This document shows positions 23,452-36,289 of a stretch of DNA of 64,000 bases, in pieces. Position numbers and translations under genes: made by a program. Source of the stretch: Phaseolus vulgaris (lineage: Eukaryota > Streptophyta > Magnoliopsida > Fabales > Fabaceae); NCBI RefSeq assembly GCF_000499845.2, contig NC_023757.2, positions 4,250,118-4,314,117 of the forward strand, written 5' to 3'. The first letter of the stretch is position 1, and each line of letters starts with the position of its first letter. Below the pieces are notes generated by a model that had not been told where the DNA came from, did not search any database, and saw only the letters and a list, made by a program, of their open reading frames with translations.

Positions 23452-24348
23452 TTTTGTTGTGCTAGAGAAGGGTGGGATTGTGGAAGGAAATTCTCGACTC
23501 TATATACGGAGGTTGGAGAATCTTGCAAGATTAAAGGAGTAATGCTAAGGATTCCAACTGGTGGAGGGATTTGAAGGGGGTTTGGGGATGGAGTAATGGG
23601 ATAGAACCTTTGATAATTGTTGTGGGTGGAGAGTGGAAAACGAGAAGGATATCTTGTTTTGGAAAGATGTTTGGGTGGACAACGAAGATTTGAAAAGTAA
23701 ATTCCCAAGACTGTATTCTTTATGAGGTAATAAAGAAGGTAATTTAGAGTCTTGCGGAGAGTGGGTTAACGATAGTTGGGAGTGGAAGTTAGTCTGGAGG
23801 AGAGGTCTATTTGATTGAGAAAATAGTCAGGAAGCTCAGCTGTTACAAGAGGTGCATGGAAAGGCCCCGATCTTGAGTATTGAAGATAGTCGGGTTTGGA
23901 AGGTAGGTAAGGATAATGAATTTTCGGTAAAGTCTACATATGCTAAATTAAGAGGTCTCTATGAGGGAGATAGTCTGTTTGTATTCCTCTGGAAGTCTTA
24001 TGCTTTGCCTTCAACCCAGTTTACTAGAAGCATATTTTCCAAGGTGGAGTGATCGACCATTCAGAAATGTTTACCTTGGTTCAATTTGGTCTTGGGTAAC
24101 ATCTAAATCTGATTCTGCTTGTTTTACTTATTCTGAGTGGTGTATTGATCTTATGGCTTGTATGTTTTCAATTATGTGAGCTTATGCAAGATTTATTGCT
24201 TTGGCTGGGGGTGTTTGTTGTTTTAAGGTTATAAGGATTAGGTAAGTTAGAAGGAGTTTTGAGGAATTGTTGTGTTATGATTATGTATAAGGGTTGAGTC
24301 ACCCCTAAAATGGTTCATTTTCTTGTCAATAAAAAAAATTATTCAAAA
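23452..24348 (+). mobile_element. 5'-truncated LINE with an internal deletion
   Basis: Nucleotide and protein order match the 3' half of the intron-4 LINE, with in-frame stops: a GGWRILQD-like segment, WWRDLKGVWGW, ENEKDILFWKDVWVD and then VWKVGKDNEFSVKSTYAKLR (about 23895-23950). Near 24045 it jumps to VIDHSEMFTLVQFGLG, skipping roughly 400 bp that contain the zinc-domain cysteines in the other copy. It ends with TATAAGGGTTGAGTCACCCC and an A-rich tail. No clear target duplication was found. Confidence 0.85.
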
Positions 24349-24349
24349 A

Positions 24350-25885
24350 TAAATAGATAATAATAATAGTAGTACTATTCGATTCCAAAGTTAAATTCTT
24401 ACCGTGAACTGATTTCAGTGTTACACATGCTTTTCTATTAAGGGAATTATTTCCCAAAATCGTGCCACTTGCGGGCTTAAAGGATGTATCTTATTTGCTA
24501 TTTGCTATGTAAAGTTTGTGTTCAAATGCAATCATAATGTATATAATAAATTTATTGAATTTAACTAATTATACAAAAGTTATACCATTTTTTGTTAACT
24601 AGTATTACAAAATCTTTAATTTTAACTATACATGTCTTTTAAGTTCTAAAAAGAATATGGGATTAATTAACAGTGTAACGTAGGTACACACAATTCGTAA
24701 TGTAACTATGTAAATAAACTCAGCTCAATTTAGAGGACACTTTAAATGAAATGTTTTATTTGTAAAACTCAATTTCACTTATCAATTAAAATTGTAGATA
24801 TTATATTGCTTACAGAAATTGGAAATAAAAAAAAGGAAAGAAATTGTTTATACTTGTTCATTCAAGATTAGTTATGTATTGATTTTGTTTAAGAAACTCT
24901 TGAAATGTTTCACTCTAATCCATTGGTTACAATAAATATAAGTAGCAATAATAAATATCCTGACTAACCTTCTTCCTTTGAAATTAAGAGCTTGAGTATT
25001 ATTTGTATTAAATCATTCTTAACTTTCACGAATACTATATCATTGCTATTTCTAATTATAAATAAAGTTTGAATAAATATAAAATAAACTTTCATAAGGG
25101 AGTATTTACAAATAGAAACACTTCTAATGAGATAATAACTCACTTTACTAAATGAAAAATTTACAAACAAAAGCCTTTCTTTTATAACTAAATGGTTGGT
25201 AAGGTTGAAAATTTATTGTTTCTTTTTTTTTTTATCAACAAAGAATAAATTAAATTAAATTAAATAATTATTGTTGATTATTTGATTCTTAAAAATATTA
25301 TGTGTATTATTTGTAATCTAAGTTTTTTTTTTTTTTTCATGAGTGAACATCTCATTTTATAAGGACGTTGAGGGATGACCATTAGAGCTTGCAAGTACTT
25401 TTCTTTAGGTTCAAAATTAGGTAGGAATTAATATGTTTGAGGTTTTTCATGTTTTTCATAAGGTAGGAATTTGTTAGAGGTTTTTCACATGTTTCATAAT
25501 TTAAATTGTTTGTGTATAGATCATGTCACCTTCGAGACATTAGATCACCTACTTTTTGTATATAAGGTTGTGGAAACACATTCATTCATACAAAACCTTT
25601 GCTTGGTCAACTTGCATAGTACATAAACGATTTAAACGATTGTTCATATATCTAATGTTTCTATGATTTCAATATTTGGTCTATGTGTTGTAATAATTTC
25701 ATATAATCCCTTTTAGACGATAATTAATTTGGTAACTTATTTTCAATATATTTTTATTAATTTAATTATATTTTAAGGGGTAATATTATATTTTATTTTT
25801 TGTCGTACATAATTATTTGGTAGCATTATGTATACAATTTGTTTATCTTTGATTATGACAGCATAGGTAGGAAGTCTAAAGTCTA
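24350..25885. other. Intergenic stretch, possibly with an old LTR
   Basis: AT-rich sequence. Between about 25360 and 25740 the composition changes, with a TATATAAGG-like box near 25560 and phrases typical of an LTR, but no boundaries or primer-binding site could be fixed. Confidence 0.35.
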
Positions 25886-25990
25886 GGTTGGCTCCCAGCT
25901 CCATCTCGGCCGGCATCCTGCTCTCGAGGGGGTGGGGTCCTGGAGCGAACTACTCATTGCTGTCTTGCCCCAACCCAAGGAAGGCGATAG
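25886..25990. other. GC-rich island of unknown origin
   Basis: About 100 bp with C/G-rich words (CTCCCAGCTCCATCTCGGCC, GAGGGGGTGGGGTCCTGGAG) inside very AT-rich DNA. No open frame, tRNA-like fold or match to the window's repeat families is visible. Confidence 0.5.
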
Positions 25991-26020
25991 CTTGTTTAAT
26001 ATTTTTATAAGAGTTGAAGT

Positions 26021-26206
26021 ACCTCAAGTATTCCTAGCGAAGTTTGTATTTGAATTTTAAGTTATTTTTTAACTAGTTGTGACAAGATAAATAGTTGAGA
26101 TTTTCTTGAGGTGTCGGTCTCTTTTACTCTGTAAGAAGATTAGACCATTCCTAAAATGGACCAAATTTATTCTATCTTTTCTTGCTTATTAAAAAAACCT
26201 CAAGTA
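26021..26206 (+). mobile_element. Short LINE 3'-end insertion
   Basis: About 165 bp ending with TTAGACCATTCCTAAAATGG and TTATTAAAAAAA, a divergent form of the family LINE 3' end. Near-identical flanks ACCTCAAGTATTC (26021) and ACCTCAAGTACTC (26197) look like a target duplication with one mismatch. Confidence 0.6.
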
Positions 26207-27149
26207 CTCTTTATTCATTTATTTAATTAGCTTTTTGTTGATAAAAAAAATTATACTACTCTAAGAAAAAAAATACACAATAATCTATTATAATGCTACC
26301 ATCTTAGACCGTCTATTTTTAGAAAATTAAAAACTTCTCATATATTAAAAAATGCATCAAGTACAAGTTTTTTAACAATATTAAGACAAAAATATGATGA
26401 TATTAATGAACTAAAACCTCTAAATTAGTTTAACCAAAAACTCAGAAATATAATAGCAACAATAATATTTACCTAACTACTTAAACGAATTTACACCCGT
26501 GTGCAAATATTTTCTCTTAACATAAATATTTTAAACTTTTTTCACTTCTTTTTATATACATGTACAATGTTAGATTTAAAGTATATGATGTGGTCAAAGT
26601 CAAACTCAAATTTCCAATAAAAGTGAGACAAGTTAAACTTTGGCAATGTGCATCATACTTTTCTGCTTCTTGTGCTCCTATTAAAAGAAATTTGAGAAAG
26701 TGATGAGTGTGAATAGATTGATGGTGTATAAATAAAGTATAAGCCATGGAGATAGAGAGTTTCACATTCAACCCCAACATCTTTAATTCCTTTCCTTCTC
26801 AAATTGCTTTTCATTGCTCACCTCCTCGTTTTCCAAATTCTTTTCCTTTGCCATTAGAGGTATTGGAAGGTGACTGTTTTGTTGTGTACATCAAAACTTG
26901 CATAATGCAATGTCATATCAACCAAACATCTCATGTAATCATACACAAAGATTTAATAAAGTGGTCAAGTGTTTCTTTTTTAAGCTAAACATGTATTGAG
27001 TGTGCTAATAGAGTGTGTTGAAAATGGCGTGACCTATTTCCTTCATTACGATTATGACTACAAACATTTGAGTTAATCATAACCCCCATTGAAATCAATT
27101 GCTAAAATAAACACTCATCATTGAGTGTTACTCTCATTTAATTTTCAGA

Positions 27150-27497
27150 AAATATTTTTACAGTGAAAAAGTGACTCATACTTATAAAATTAGTTTGTAA
27201 GACGAGGTTTATCTTATTTATGTATGGTAAATTGATCTAATATCTAATTAATATAAGATTTTCAACACATCTCGTTCACGTCTAAATATGTTCATTTCAT
27301 GTGTGTGACTAAATATTTGTAAGGGATCAGATGACAGAATAGGCTAAACTCATCTCGGTAGGATAAACTCTCATATCATATTAAGAAAATAAGTTTAAAT
27401 TTAATTTATCATCACAAAATCGACTTATCAGATATGATTTACTTTATTTATGTACTATAAATATGACTGAATCTCTAATCGATTTGTCATCTTCACA
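27150..27497 (-). mobile_element. TRIM (miniature LTR retrotransposon)
   Basis: Two divergent direct copies of a roughly 115-bp LTR lie at about 27150-27267 and 27381-27497. On the minus strand they start TGTTGAAAATC and TGTGAAGATGA and share the order ATTAGA, TACATAAATAA, TTTTATAA or TTTTGTGA. Between them are about 110 bp with, next to the 5' LTR, TATGATATGAGAG, a degenerate initiator-Met tRNA primer-binding site. There is no coding capacity. The LTR belongs to the same family as the copia LTR at 37928-38048. The left boundary is approximate. Confidence 0.7.
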
Positions 27498-27499
27498 TA

Positions 27500-28033
27500 A
27501 AATAACTTTTTTGTCAAAAATTTGTTTAATCTTTATGTCTCTATCTCTCCCACTTTTTCTTATTTTCATGGTTCATTTGAGTGTTGGAATTGGAAAAAAA
27601 AAATAGAGAAGAGGCAAAATATGGATAATAATATACTTTTAAGAAAGAATAAATAAAGAATCATTTAAATATTTATTTAATTTATATTTCAAAATAATAA
27701 ATAAATATTTATTTAATATATTTTATTTAATTTATATATCAAAGGTTTCTCTCTTTCCTCTCAACATAACATTCTTGCTAAGTTAAATAAACAAAGCGTT
27801 TATATGCAAAAAGCGTAAGAAAGAAAGGTCATGTTTGCTGATTAAAAAAAAATAAAAAAAAATGTTGCATTATAGCGGATGTGATCGAAACCCTAACCTA
27901 ACCACGTTACAGTCTTAGCAAAAGCTATAATTATTCTGATAAAGACTACCAGTTGAAAATTATTAAAGTTATTTTAAATTTTATGTTTATTTGTTTATTT
28001 CAAATTTTCATTAAATAAAATTTAAGTTATTCT

Positions 28034-28084
<51 letters not shown>

Positions 28085-28270
28085 CATCCACACCTTCACC
28101 CTCATAATCATGCTTACCTTCCCCTTGTTCCTCTTATTCTTCTTCTCCTTTCTCTCTCATCACCCCTCCCATAATATTACTGTTTTGTTTGAATTAAAAA
28201 GTGAATTTGAGAAAGTGATCAATTTAGAGTAATTTAAGAAGAGAGTGTAAATATAAGATTGTTTGGTTTG
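27500..28270. other. Intergenic AT-rich stretch with microsatellite
   Basis: Low-complexity sequence with a long AT run at about 28037-28082 and no coding signal. Confidence 0.6.
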
Positions 28271-28271
28271 T

Positions 28272-29120
28272 GATTTTTTTGTCGGTAATAAATCATTAAT
28301 AAATATAGATCATTTAAGGAATAACATAACCTTTATACATAATAAAAACAAAAAGATAAGATCACAATTTCCTTTTTATGCAACCTAACCCAAACAACCA
28401 ACAAAAGCATTATGCTATGCCCCCAAAGAATCCAAAACAACACCTAGAGAGCTATAACCCAACAACAAAGCAGCAAAAAAAAAAAAACCACCCTTAACAT
28501 AAACCCGAGGGAATATGAACAACAAACACCTCTATGTGGTCAACTCTCCCATTCTTAAAGATACACTTCTTTCTATGTTTCCAAATCTCACCTACGATTA
28601 TTCCACCCTAAATCTCGTACCTCGTTCTTTAGAGAGATATATGCAAATTTCACACTATTACCTAATTGCTCGTTATCCCTCCAAACCCATTTCTCCACTG
28701 CACTCTCCCCATCATCAAGTAACTTCTTATTTCCATGTAGTAGCATCAATTGGTCAACCCAATTTTTTCCACACAAACAAATTTCTCCTCCACCCCAATT
28801 TCCACTCCCACCTACTATTATTCCACCTACCTGCTTGTGCTAGATTACTACATCGATCTATTGCAACAAAATACAATCTTGGGTATTTGGATTCCAAAAT
28901 TTCTTTCCACAGACCAATATTATCTGTTTTGAGTCACCAAATCTATTTACCTAATAAGGCAGTGTTAAACAATCTTATGTCCAATATCCCTAATCCACCA
29001 TCCTCTGGACTCGCATATCCTATTCGAGGACACCCAAGCTATTTTTCGTCCCTCCAAGTTCCAATCCCACAAAAAAAAATTCTATCTTTTTTTTTTCAAT
29101 TCCTTCACATGCATATAGAA
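28272..29120 (-). mobile_element. LINE fragment, 3' part
   Basis: The minus strand reads through the RT C-terminal region (ELKKK near 29095, GGLGILDIRLFNTALLGK near 28990-28940) and the zinc-domain entry (VEKWVWRDNEQLGNSVKFAY near 28700-28640). Frames are broken by stops. The 3' end at the left (about 28272-28350) matches the family tail, including AAAGGTTATGTTATTCCTT. A long plus-strand open frame at 28515-29141 is only the antisense shadow of this element. Confidence 0.75.
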
Positions 29121-29124
29121 ATCT

Positions 29125-29782
29125 GGTGTCGTTATCTTTAGGAAGATTTGAGCTGGGTGTTATGACATAGATGGTTTGAAAACAATTTGGTAGTGAGTAT
29201 AGGTAAAGTGGCACAATTTTTTGTTGTGTGTTCTCTAATGTATTTTCACTAATTGGCTACCCCTTGTTATGTGTTATGCTTAGAATTAAGAGGTGTATGA
29301 AACAAAAGATGCAAGGAAGGTTCTTTATATATGAGCACACACCTAATTCAGCAGGCGAGATCAGGAAGATAATAGAGGGTGGAAGATACAAGAGAGTTTA
29401 TGGGTAACAACAAATCAATACATAAAGAGTTAATCAATACTAAAACTAGTGACAAAGAAACTCTAAACACAACTATATAGGGTGTTCTCATTTCTTTTGA
29501 CTTAGCAGATGCACCTTTCTTTATATAGTTTTGGTTGAAGTTTATGCCTTGGTAATGGTAGTTTTTTTTTTTGGAATTATTTAGTTTCTTAGACTAATGT
29601 ATATTTGGATCATGTGAATCTAGACTGAAGGTATAAGGAATGAGATTAGATATTTTGATGAGGGTTTTTTTTTTTTTTTAACAGAGAAGATAAAATTAAA
29701 TTTTCTTTAAAAAAAACTAAAATTTAATTGAAACCTTGAAAATAGTGGAATTAAATTTTTAAAAAAAAAACAAAAAGTTATT

Positions 29783-29817
<35 letters not shown>

Positions 29818-32800
29818 TGTATAAAAAAATTAGTATGAATTAAATTAAATGACAGAATGATTATTCAATTCACTGTTTTTATTAGAGCATGCACTTATAG
29901 CAGTCTCAGGTGTCGCTGCACCGCAGCTATCAGTACAAAATACATTAATGCTAATGGCTCCATTTGCCAAACTTTTTCCCAATAATGTCAAAATTGATGC
30001 AAAAATAAACCTCTGATTTGACCTTTAATTCAACTCCAAAGGTTTTATTGCCACATGAAACTTCTGCTAATACAAGACACATGATCAACATGTGAAAACA
30101 GCCAAATATCAGTAATCTAAATGTAAATGGAAATAGTTTGAGATAAATTTTAAATCAAAGTTTCTGTTTTCCTCTTAATAATTCACCAATTAAGTCTAAC
30201 ATGTTTCTCCATTATATAATTTTCTCTATCTTTTAGATCTAACATATCTTTATACAACTCTACTTTTGCTTGTTAACATTTTTAATACCAAATTTCATAT
30301 TAAAACTTTAAATAGGTCAATGATGATATCTTAAACAAGTCAATAGGTTTAGGGCTAATGAACCTTAAAATAAAAAATAACAATTAATTTACTGAATAAC
30401 GATACATTAAACAAGTCAATAAAATGTTTAAAAAATATATAGGTTGATTTTTCTTTAACAAAACAAAAGAGTTAAGTCGAACCATACCTTAGATAAATCA
30501 AATATAAACCTTTATAAATAATATAGTCTATTTTCAGTTTATTAAAATTAAAGGAAAAAAAGAGTCTACTCATACCAATCTTTGTTAAGACAATAGCATT
30601 ATTGTACAAAAAAATTACCTCCTAAAAGTAGTAAGAGCAACATGAAAAAATATATAAAAAAAACTCATGGCATGGCATGGCATAACATAAAACTCCAGCT
30701 TTTATAGTCTTATTCACATAAATAAAAGTTTCCAAATACTTGTGTTGCAGTCTCCATTTTTGCAAACTGTGACATCTATATTTACTTTAATCAGTGTCAC
30801 GTGGTGAGTCCTATTTTTATTTATTTTTTTTATTAAAAAAATTAAATAAAATAAAATATTTGAGGGATGCATGGTTGTAAAAGAAATTATAATCCATCAT
30901 GTATCAAATAAAGAGTGAGAGTTTTACAAAGGTGATATATAGTTTTCAAATATTAACTTTTTTTTTCTGTTCAAATTTGAGAAAATTTTAGGATAAAAAA
31001 TATCCAATATAATTGATAATTGTGATATATTAATAAAATTTTATCATAAAACTATTGATGGTATAATAGATAACATACATTACAAGTAATTTGATTTCAG
31101 TCTATTTATCTTTATTTCTAGAAGATTTATATATCATTTGTAAAAAAAAAAAAGTAAAAGTAATTTTTCAAAGTTATAAAAATATCCTAACATGTGAAAA
31201 AATTTAAATTAATACTTTCTATTTTTTTCAATTTATTTACCCAAATGATTATTATTCAAATATATATATATTTTTTAAACCGGCCAAATGTATCCAAGAT
31301 TATATTTCTCAAATTAGGGTTATGCTGGCTATTTAGCTTATAATATTTTATTGATTGAATGTTTTTAAAATTTTATTAGTAGATTTTAATAATTTGTAGC
31401 ATTTTTAGACGTTTTTCAAGTAGTGTGTTCCAGTTCAAGGTATTTTTTTTATATTTATTTTTCGTTTGAACTTAAACTATTTATTGATTTTTGTTTTACT
31501 TTTTTTTATATGAAGCATATATTTTTATATATTTTTCTGTCTTCTTCTTGCACAAGATAATGGTACTGATGGATGACAAGTTTCCTTTTTATACTTTTTA
31601 GATATTTTTATATTACATTGTTTATATTATAATTTTGTTAATATTATTATTCTAGCATTATATTTTAACGTATATATATTAATAGAATATAGACTTATAT
31701 TTTTTATATTACCCTAATATTTGACCGTTGCATATTTATAATGTTTTTTTTTTAATATTATACTTGTAGATATTTTTAACCTTGATTGTACTATAATTAA
31801 CATAATATACAATGTGATGTATGCTTACAACGTACGTTAATTTTTCTTTAATTTAAATTTATTAACTTTTCATCTTTCAACTAGTTTTTTAATCTTTTAA
31901 GTAAATTTTTAACTACTTGGGTCAAACATTTTCTGCATAATGTATGAGTTTTGTATTTGTTAGCAAAAGTTGGTTTGAATTAAATTGGCATACAAAATTG
32001 TTTCAGAATAAAAATAAACTATTAGAATTAAAACTTGAATTAATTGAGTGCAGTTGCTTTTAATTTTTCATTACAGAGATTTTTATATGTATAATTTCAT
32101 TACAGAACAATATAATTAGAGAAATTTCTTTACAAATAGTAAAGTTAGGTAAGATAATTTCCTTAAAAGTTCATAAAACTATTTTATTTTTTAAAGAATC
32201 ATTAAACATGTAGATCAGATTCAGAGCAAATATTTTGAAAACCCTCATTGACAAGAACTCAAAAAAATGACATTATTTGTAGTTTTTTTACAAGACAGAT
32301 ATTTTTATTATATGTGTGCATTATTGCTGCTCCATATGGTACAATTGCATGCGAAATTAAACCTTAAAAAGTGAAGGATGTGTTCTGAAAACAATTATGA
32401 GGGTTAGAAGTAGGGTTGAGTAAATAATAATGATAAATTTTGTGAGTGACGCAAAACAAATAAAGAAGACAGTGTTTGAAAGGTTGCAGGGGCTATTTGT
32501 CGATTTCTCATTGCTCCTCCATCACTTCCATTCCTTTGTGTTGCAGACAAAAAAGTCACTGAACAACCAAACACTACACTGCTACAACCTTATCTACACT
32601 GTCTCTGCTGCACCATTTTCATCCTCTTCACTCAAACCATTTCTTTTCTCACTGTTTTATTGGAACACCCTTTTTATTACACTTCTTTTTCTTAAGTGCT
32701 TCTATTAATCATCCATTTTCAAACAAGGTATACTTGAAAAACTTAGATGAGTTCAGTTCCAAAATTCACTAAAACTGAAATAGATGTCAAGACTCACCAT

Positions 32801-33590
32801 ACCTTTACACAGATTTTGTTAGATTACTCACTGATTAAGTTCTCAAATCAAAAGGAGAAATCAAATTTATATTCTGATATGTCTTTGTAACTTTCAAATG
32901 CATTTATATTAGATAATTTAGCTGATGATTTTCTGATGAAGTTTCTTCCCTTAAATAGGTTTTTTCTTATTTAAAGATTCAAATTCAAAACTTTATTTAT
33001 TGATAATTTATGTCCAACTTCATTCCTTTTAATATCATGTTAAGAAAATAATTATAGTAGAGGTAATGAAATGTTGTGAAATAATTTTCTAATGTCCGTT
33101 TGGAAGAGATGGAGAAAAAAAAATGAGTGTAAAAGAAAAAAAAAAGGAAATTAGTGAAAAATGAAGTTAAAAGAGAAATTATATATTTGGTTGAAAGTAA
33201 ATAAAGTAAAAAATGAGATTGTTGAGATGAAAGTAAATAAAATAAATCTAAATATTATTTTATTAAAGGGAAATAGAAAAAATAAAATAGAAATATTTTA
33301 AAATGATTTAATTTTCACAAATCATATTATTATTTATTAATATTAAAATTTATTATTTATATTGTTAATGTATTATTATTACTTATTATTATTATCAATA
33401 TTATTTTTTATTTTTCCTATATTTATTTATTACTGTTCTTAATAAAAAAAAAAGTAAAGTAGAAGCACACAAAATTCAGAGTTATGCAAAACCAAACTAC
33501 CACATGATAAAAAATTTGCTAACAAAATCAATTAAGCTTTCTAGGATGATAGAACAGTACCATTAAGTTTCACGCTTTTTTTTTCACAAT
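29125..33590. other. Long intergenic stretch
   Basis: About 4.5 kb of AT-rich sequence. An AT microsatellite lies at about 29787-29815. The only patch resembling a gene edge is 32310-32740: C/T-rich text with many CTCC and CACT words, ending in AACAAG followed by GTATAC like a 5' UTR exon and splice donor, but no coding exon follows. Otherwise nothing is recognisable. Confidence 0.5.
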
Positions 33591-33599
33591 AATAATTTT

Positions 33600-34245
33600 T
33601 TTATAAAGCTTTCTTCACTTTTCTTTTACACTAAACCATCTATTTCTGTTTTGTTTTCTCTTTCAATTTTTCTCTTTCGTTCCAGCTACCTTTATCTTTT
33701 CGTTCCATTTTTGTGTGTGTGTTTAATACAGTGTTTGTGTGCGTTTAGGATTTATAATCCTTGTTAATTGTCACCTTGAAGTATTGTCTAATTTTGTCCA
33801 AATCATTCGTATCTTCTTGTTGTATGGCATGTTGTATGGCATGTGTCTGATTTGTTGAGTCTTTGTTTTGGTGTGTATAGCGCTTAGCTATTCTTGAGTC
33901 TTGTAATTTAGTATTAGTTCATTAGTGATTTTCTTTCATCAATTTCTACTTGTTTTCTTGAAGTTTTTCAATTGTTCTTTTATTTCTTTAGGTTTCTTTT
34001 TAGTTTCAAGATTTGTATGATTTACACTTAGTTTTAAAAACTTAATCTTATTTCACATTTAAATCTTGTGAATTTTTTTGTGGAAAGACCTTAACATGTT
34101 AAAAGCACTCAGTAAAAAAGGCACGTCCTAATCTTAACTACAAAAGAAAAGTTATAATTACAAAAACCAGGACTTTTTATGTTTGACAAACTGTTTCAGT
34201 TTCATTTTTGCACTCGATTTTAAATTTTATGCACCTAATTCCCTT
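33600..34245 (+). mobile_element. Leader-like remnant of an LTR retrotransposon, left part
   Basis: T-rich non-coding text resembling the leader at 17957-19205 (for example a phrase on AAAAAAGGCACGTCC near 34115 compared with AAAAAGGAACGTCC near 18682). It appears to resume after the inserted minus-strand LTR, at about 35100-36240. Confidence 0.4.
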
Positions 34246-34248
34246 GTT

Positions 34249-35062
34249 GATGCAATCCTAGCTTGCATTGCTATGAGTATTTTGTTTTGTATTTTGGGGT
34301 GCGGAATTTGGTAGAATTGGGTGGCTAAAATGAGTGAAAGAAACTCTGAAGTATTGGTGTATGGAGAACAATAATGAAGCTTAAGAGAGGTTAGACCAAC
34401 CTCGAAGAGGTTCCTTGCTAAAATACTTAGAAATAAGGCTAGCAAAAAGTGAGCTAAGAGACTAGTTGAGGTTGATTTTGGCAGCAATTCAATAGTCTAT
34501 TCAAAGCTAATTTACAAGGGGGCTAGCACTTGTATTTATAGTGATAACCAAGGTGCAAGCTTTAACCATAAAAACTCTCCACTCATAGAAGGACAAGTGA
34601 CTCTCTTTAATTTGAGCAAATCCTCTCAAATTAGAGGTTGACAAGTGTCCCCCTCTAATTGGAGAGAATCCTCTCCATTCCCATGAAGACAAATGGCTTT
34701 TTGGCATTGGTGGGAATCCTCTCCATTGAAGGGATGACATGTGGACCTTCATGCCTTCCTTGCCACTTCATGCTTTCTATTTGTACTTTAGTAATTTATT
34801 TGTGCACCATAGATGGTCTAGAGTTGCATTGGGTCCAAGGAGACTCAATTGTATGTCTAGCTAGACTCTTTCTTTTTCTATTTACACCCTACCCTAATTA
34901 GCCCAATACATGGCTCATGAAAATTGGCCCAAAATATAGCCCCATGAAAATTCGCCCAAAACATGGCCCAAGAAAATGATATAAATACAAGCCCAAAATA
35001 AAGCCTATACTACTTTGTACAATGTTTATAAAACTAGATAAAAATGAAAGAGTAGACAACAA
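34249..35062 (-). mobile_element. LTR in minus orientation with U3 repeats
   Basis: On the minus strand a TATAAATA box (34540-34533) is followed by a C-rich run and CTTGTAAAT, an LTR promoter layout. Upstream of it (34567-34745) are three to four degenerate copies of a unit of about 55 bp built around GACAAGTG/GACAAATGG/GACATGTGG and AATCCTCTCCATT. To the right, ATTCTCCCCGAG at 35066-35077 is GGGGAGAAT on the minus strand, a polypurine-tract candidate, so this is probably a 3' LTR. Limits are approximate. Confidence 0.55.
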
Positions 35063-35099
35063 TTAATTCTCCCCGAGATGAGAGTCTTCCGAGATCTTT

Positions 35100-36240
35100 T
35101 TTTTGCTTCCAATTTTCTTAGCCAAATGTTTCAAGGTTGGATAGGTTTTCATCACTTGGTGTGACCTTCAAATTTTACCATATTAGGCTTGATATATTAC
35201 CTTGAACTGGTTAAAATTTCAGCTTCAAATTTACTGTAGAAAAATTAGCATAAATTTTACAATTCAATATGTTAGTTTTGAAACCAGTTTCTCCTTTGTT
35301 GCCAAACTGTTTGTATTTTTTACAAGTTTGGTTGATTTGTGTCTCAGTGTATACATATCTATTTTCCCTCGTATTTGTGGCATTTTGTTCCTTATCAAGT
35401 GCAAAAATATACCATAAAAAGTTTGGATTCAAGAGCTTTGTGGAAAATTCATACAAATTCTGGAACAATCTCTACCAATCCCCTCTAGAATTTTTGTCTT
35501 TTTAATCTCTTCTAAAGCTTTTCTTAGATCCTTTTGCTTGTGCTTCCTTTCTTGGTTGCTATAAATTTTTTGATTGTCTTTTATTAACTATTCATTCTTG
35601 TTTGTCACACCTTATTCCCTTTGAGTTTAGCTTTTCAAATTTTTAGCTTTGATCGCCTTGTTCTTTGGATTCCTAGGTTACACAATTTGGTGAGTTGGTG
35701 GTGCAACAAGAAGTGGTTTGGATCAACAATATTTGGGTTCTACTTTGGCTTTCAAGACTCTCTATCAAGAGGAGAAAAAGGGATCAAGGAGAAGCATTTT
35801 TGGACTACTTCACTTCCGAGAAGCAAATCAAACACTACTTTTAATGTTTACCAAACACCTCCTTCTCCTAAGTTGTAATTTTTAGTATCACAGAATTTCG
35901 TGTCCTTTATATTTTGCTAGTGTAATTTCTTTTATTTTTAGTTGTTTGGGAAAATGCTCGAACAACAATTCCACTAAACTTTGTAATAATTTTCGTGCAT
36001 CAGTCTGATAGTGTGTCAGTGAGCTCTTAATGTTCATTGCACTATCACAATAGGACTCGTCTAGTATTACATTTGCATTTATTCTTTATTGTCTTTATTC
36101 TTTTTCTTCCTTTCTTATTTTCCTTGTGTATACGTCTCTTTGATGTTTTAGGGTTTTTTTTTTCCTTTTCTTACAATTAGTTAAAGCTTTCTTTGGTTTT
36201 CAAGAGCATTACATATATACATTTTCCTGTTTTGAAAAAT
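35100..36240 (+). mobile_element. Leader-like remnant of an LTR retrotransposon, right part
   Basis: Non-coding, T-rich sequence with phrases common in long legume gypsy leaders (TTGAACTGGTTAAAATTTCA near 35203; CCTAGGTTACACAATTTGGT near 35670). Short open frames here lack any known protein signature. Confidence 0.4.
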
Positions 36241-36289
36241 TGTTTTGAAGTTTAATTGTTCAAAAAGACATATAAGGTCCTTTTTATGT

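Noticed and set aside
26746..26988. 80-codon frame preceded by a TATA-like box (GTATAAATAAAG)
   Set aside because: The ATG lies only about 20 bp after the TATA-like box, too close for a normal start, and the peptide matches no family I know. Kept only as a weak possibility.
28515..29141. 208-codon open frame on the plus strand
   Set aside because: It lies exactly antisense to a LINE remnant whose minus-strand text matches other LINE copies here. Composition is a shadow and no protein family fits.
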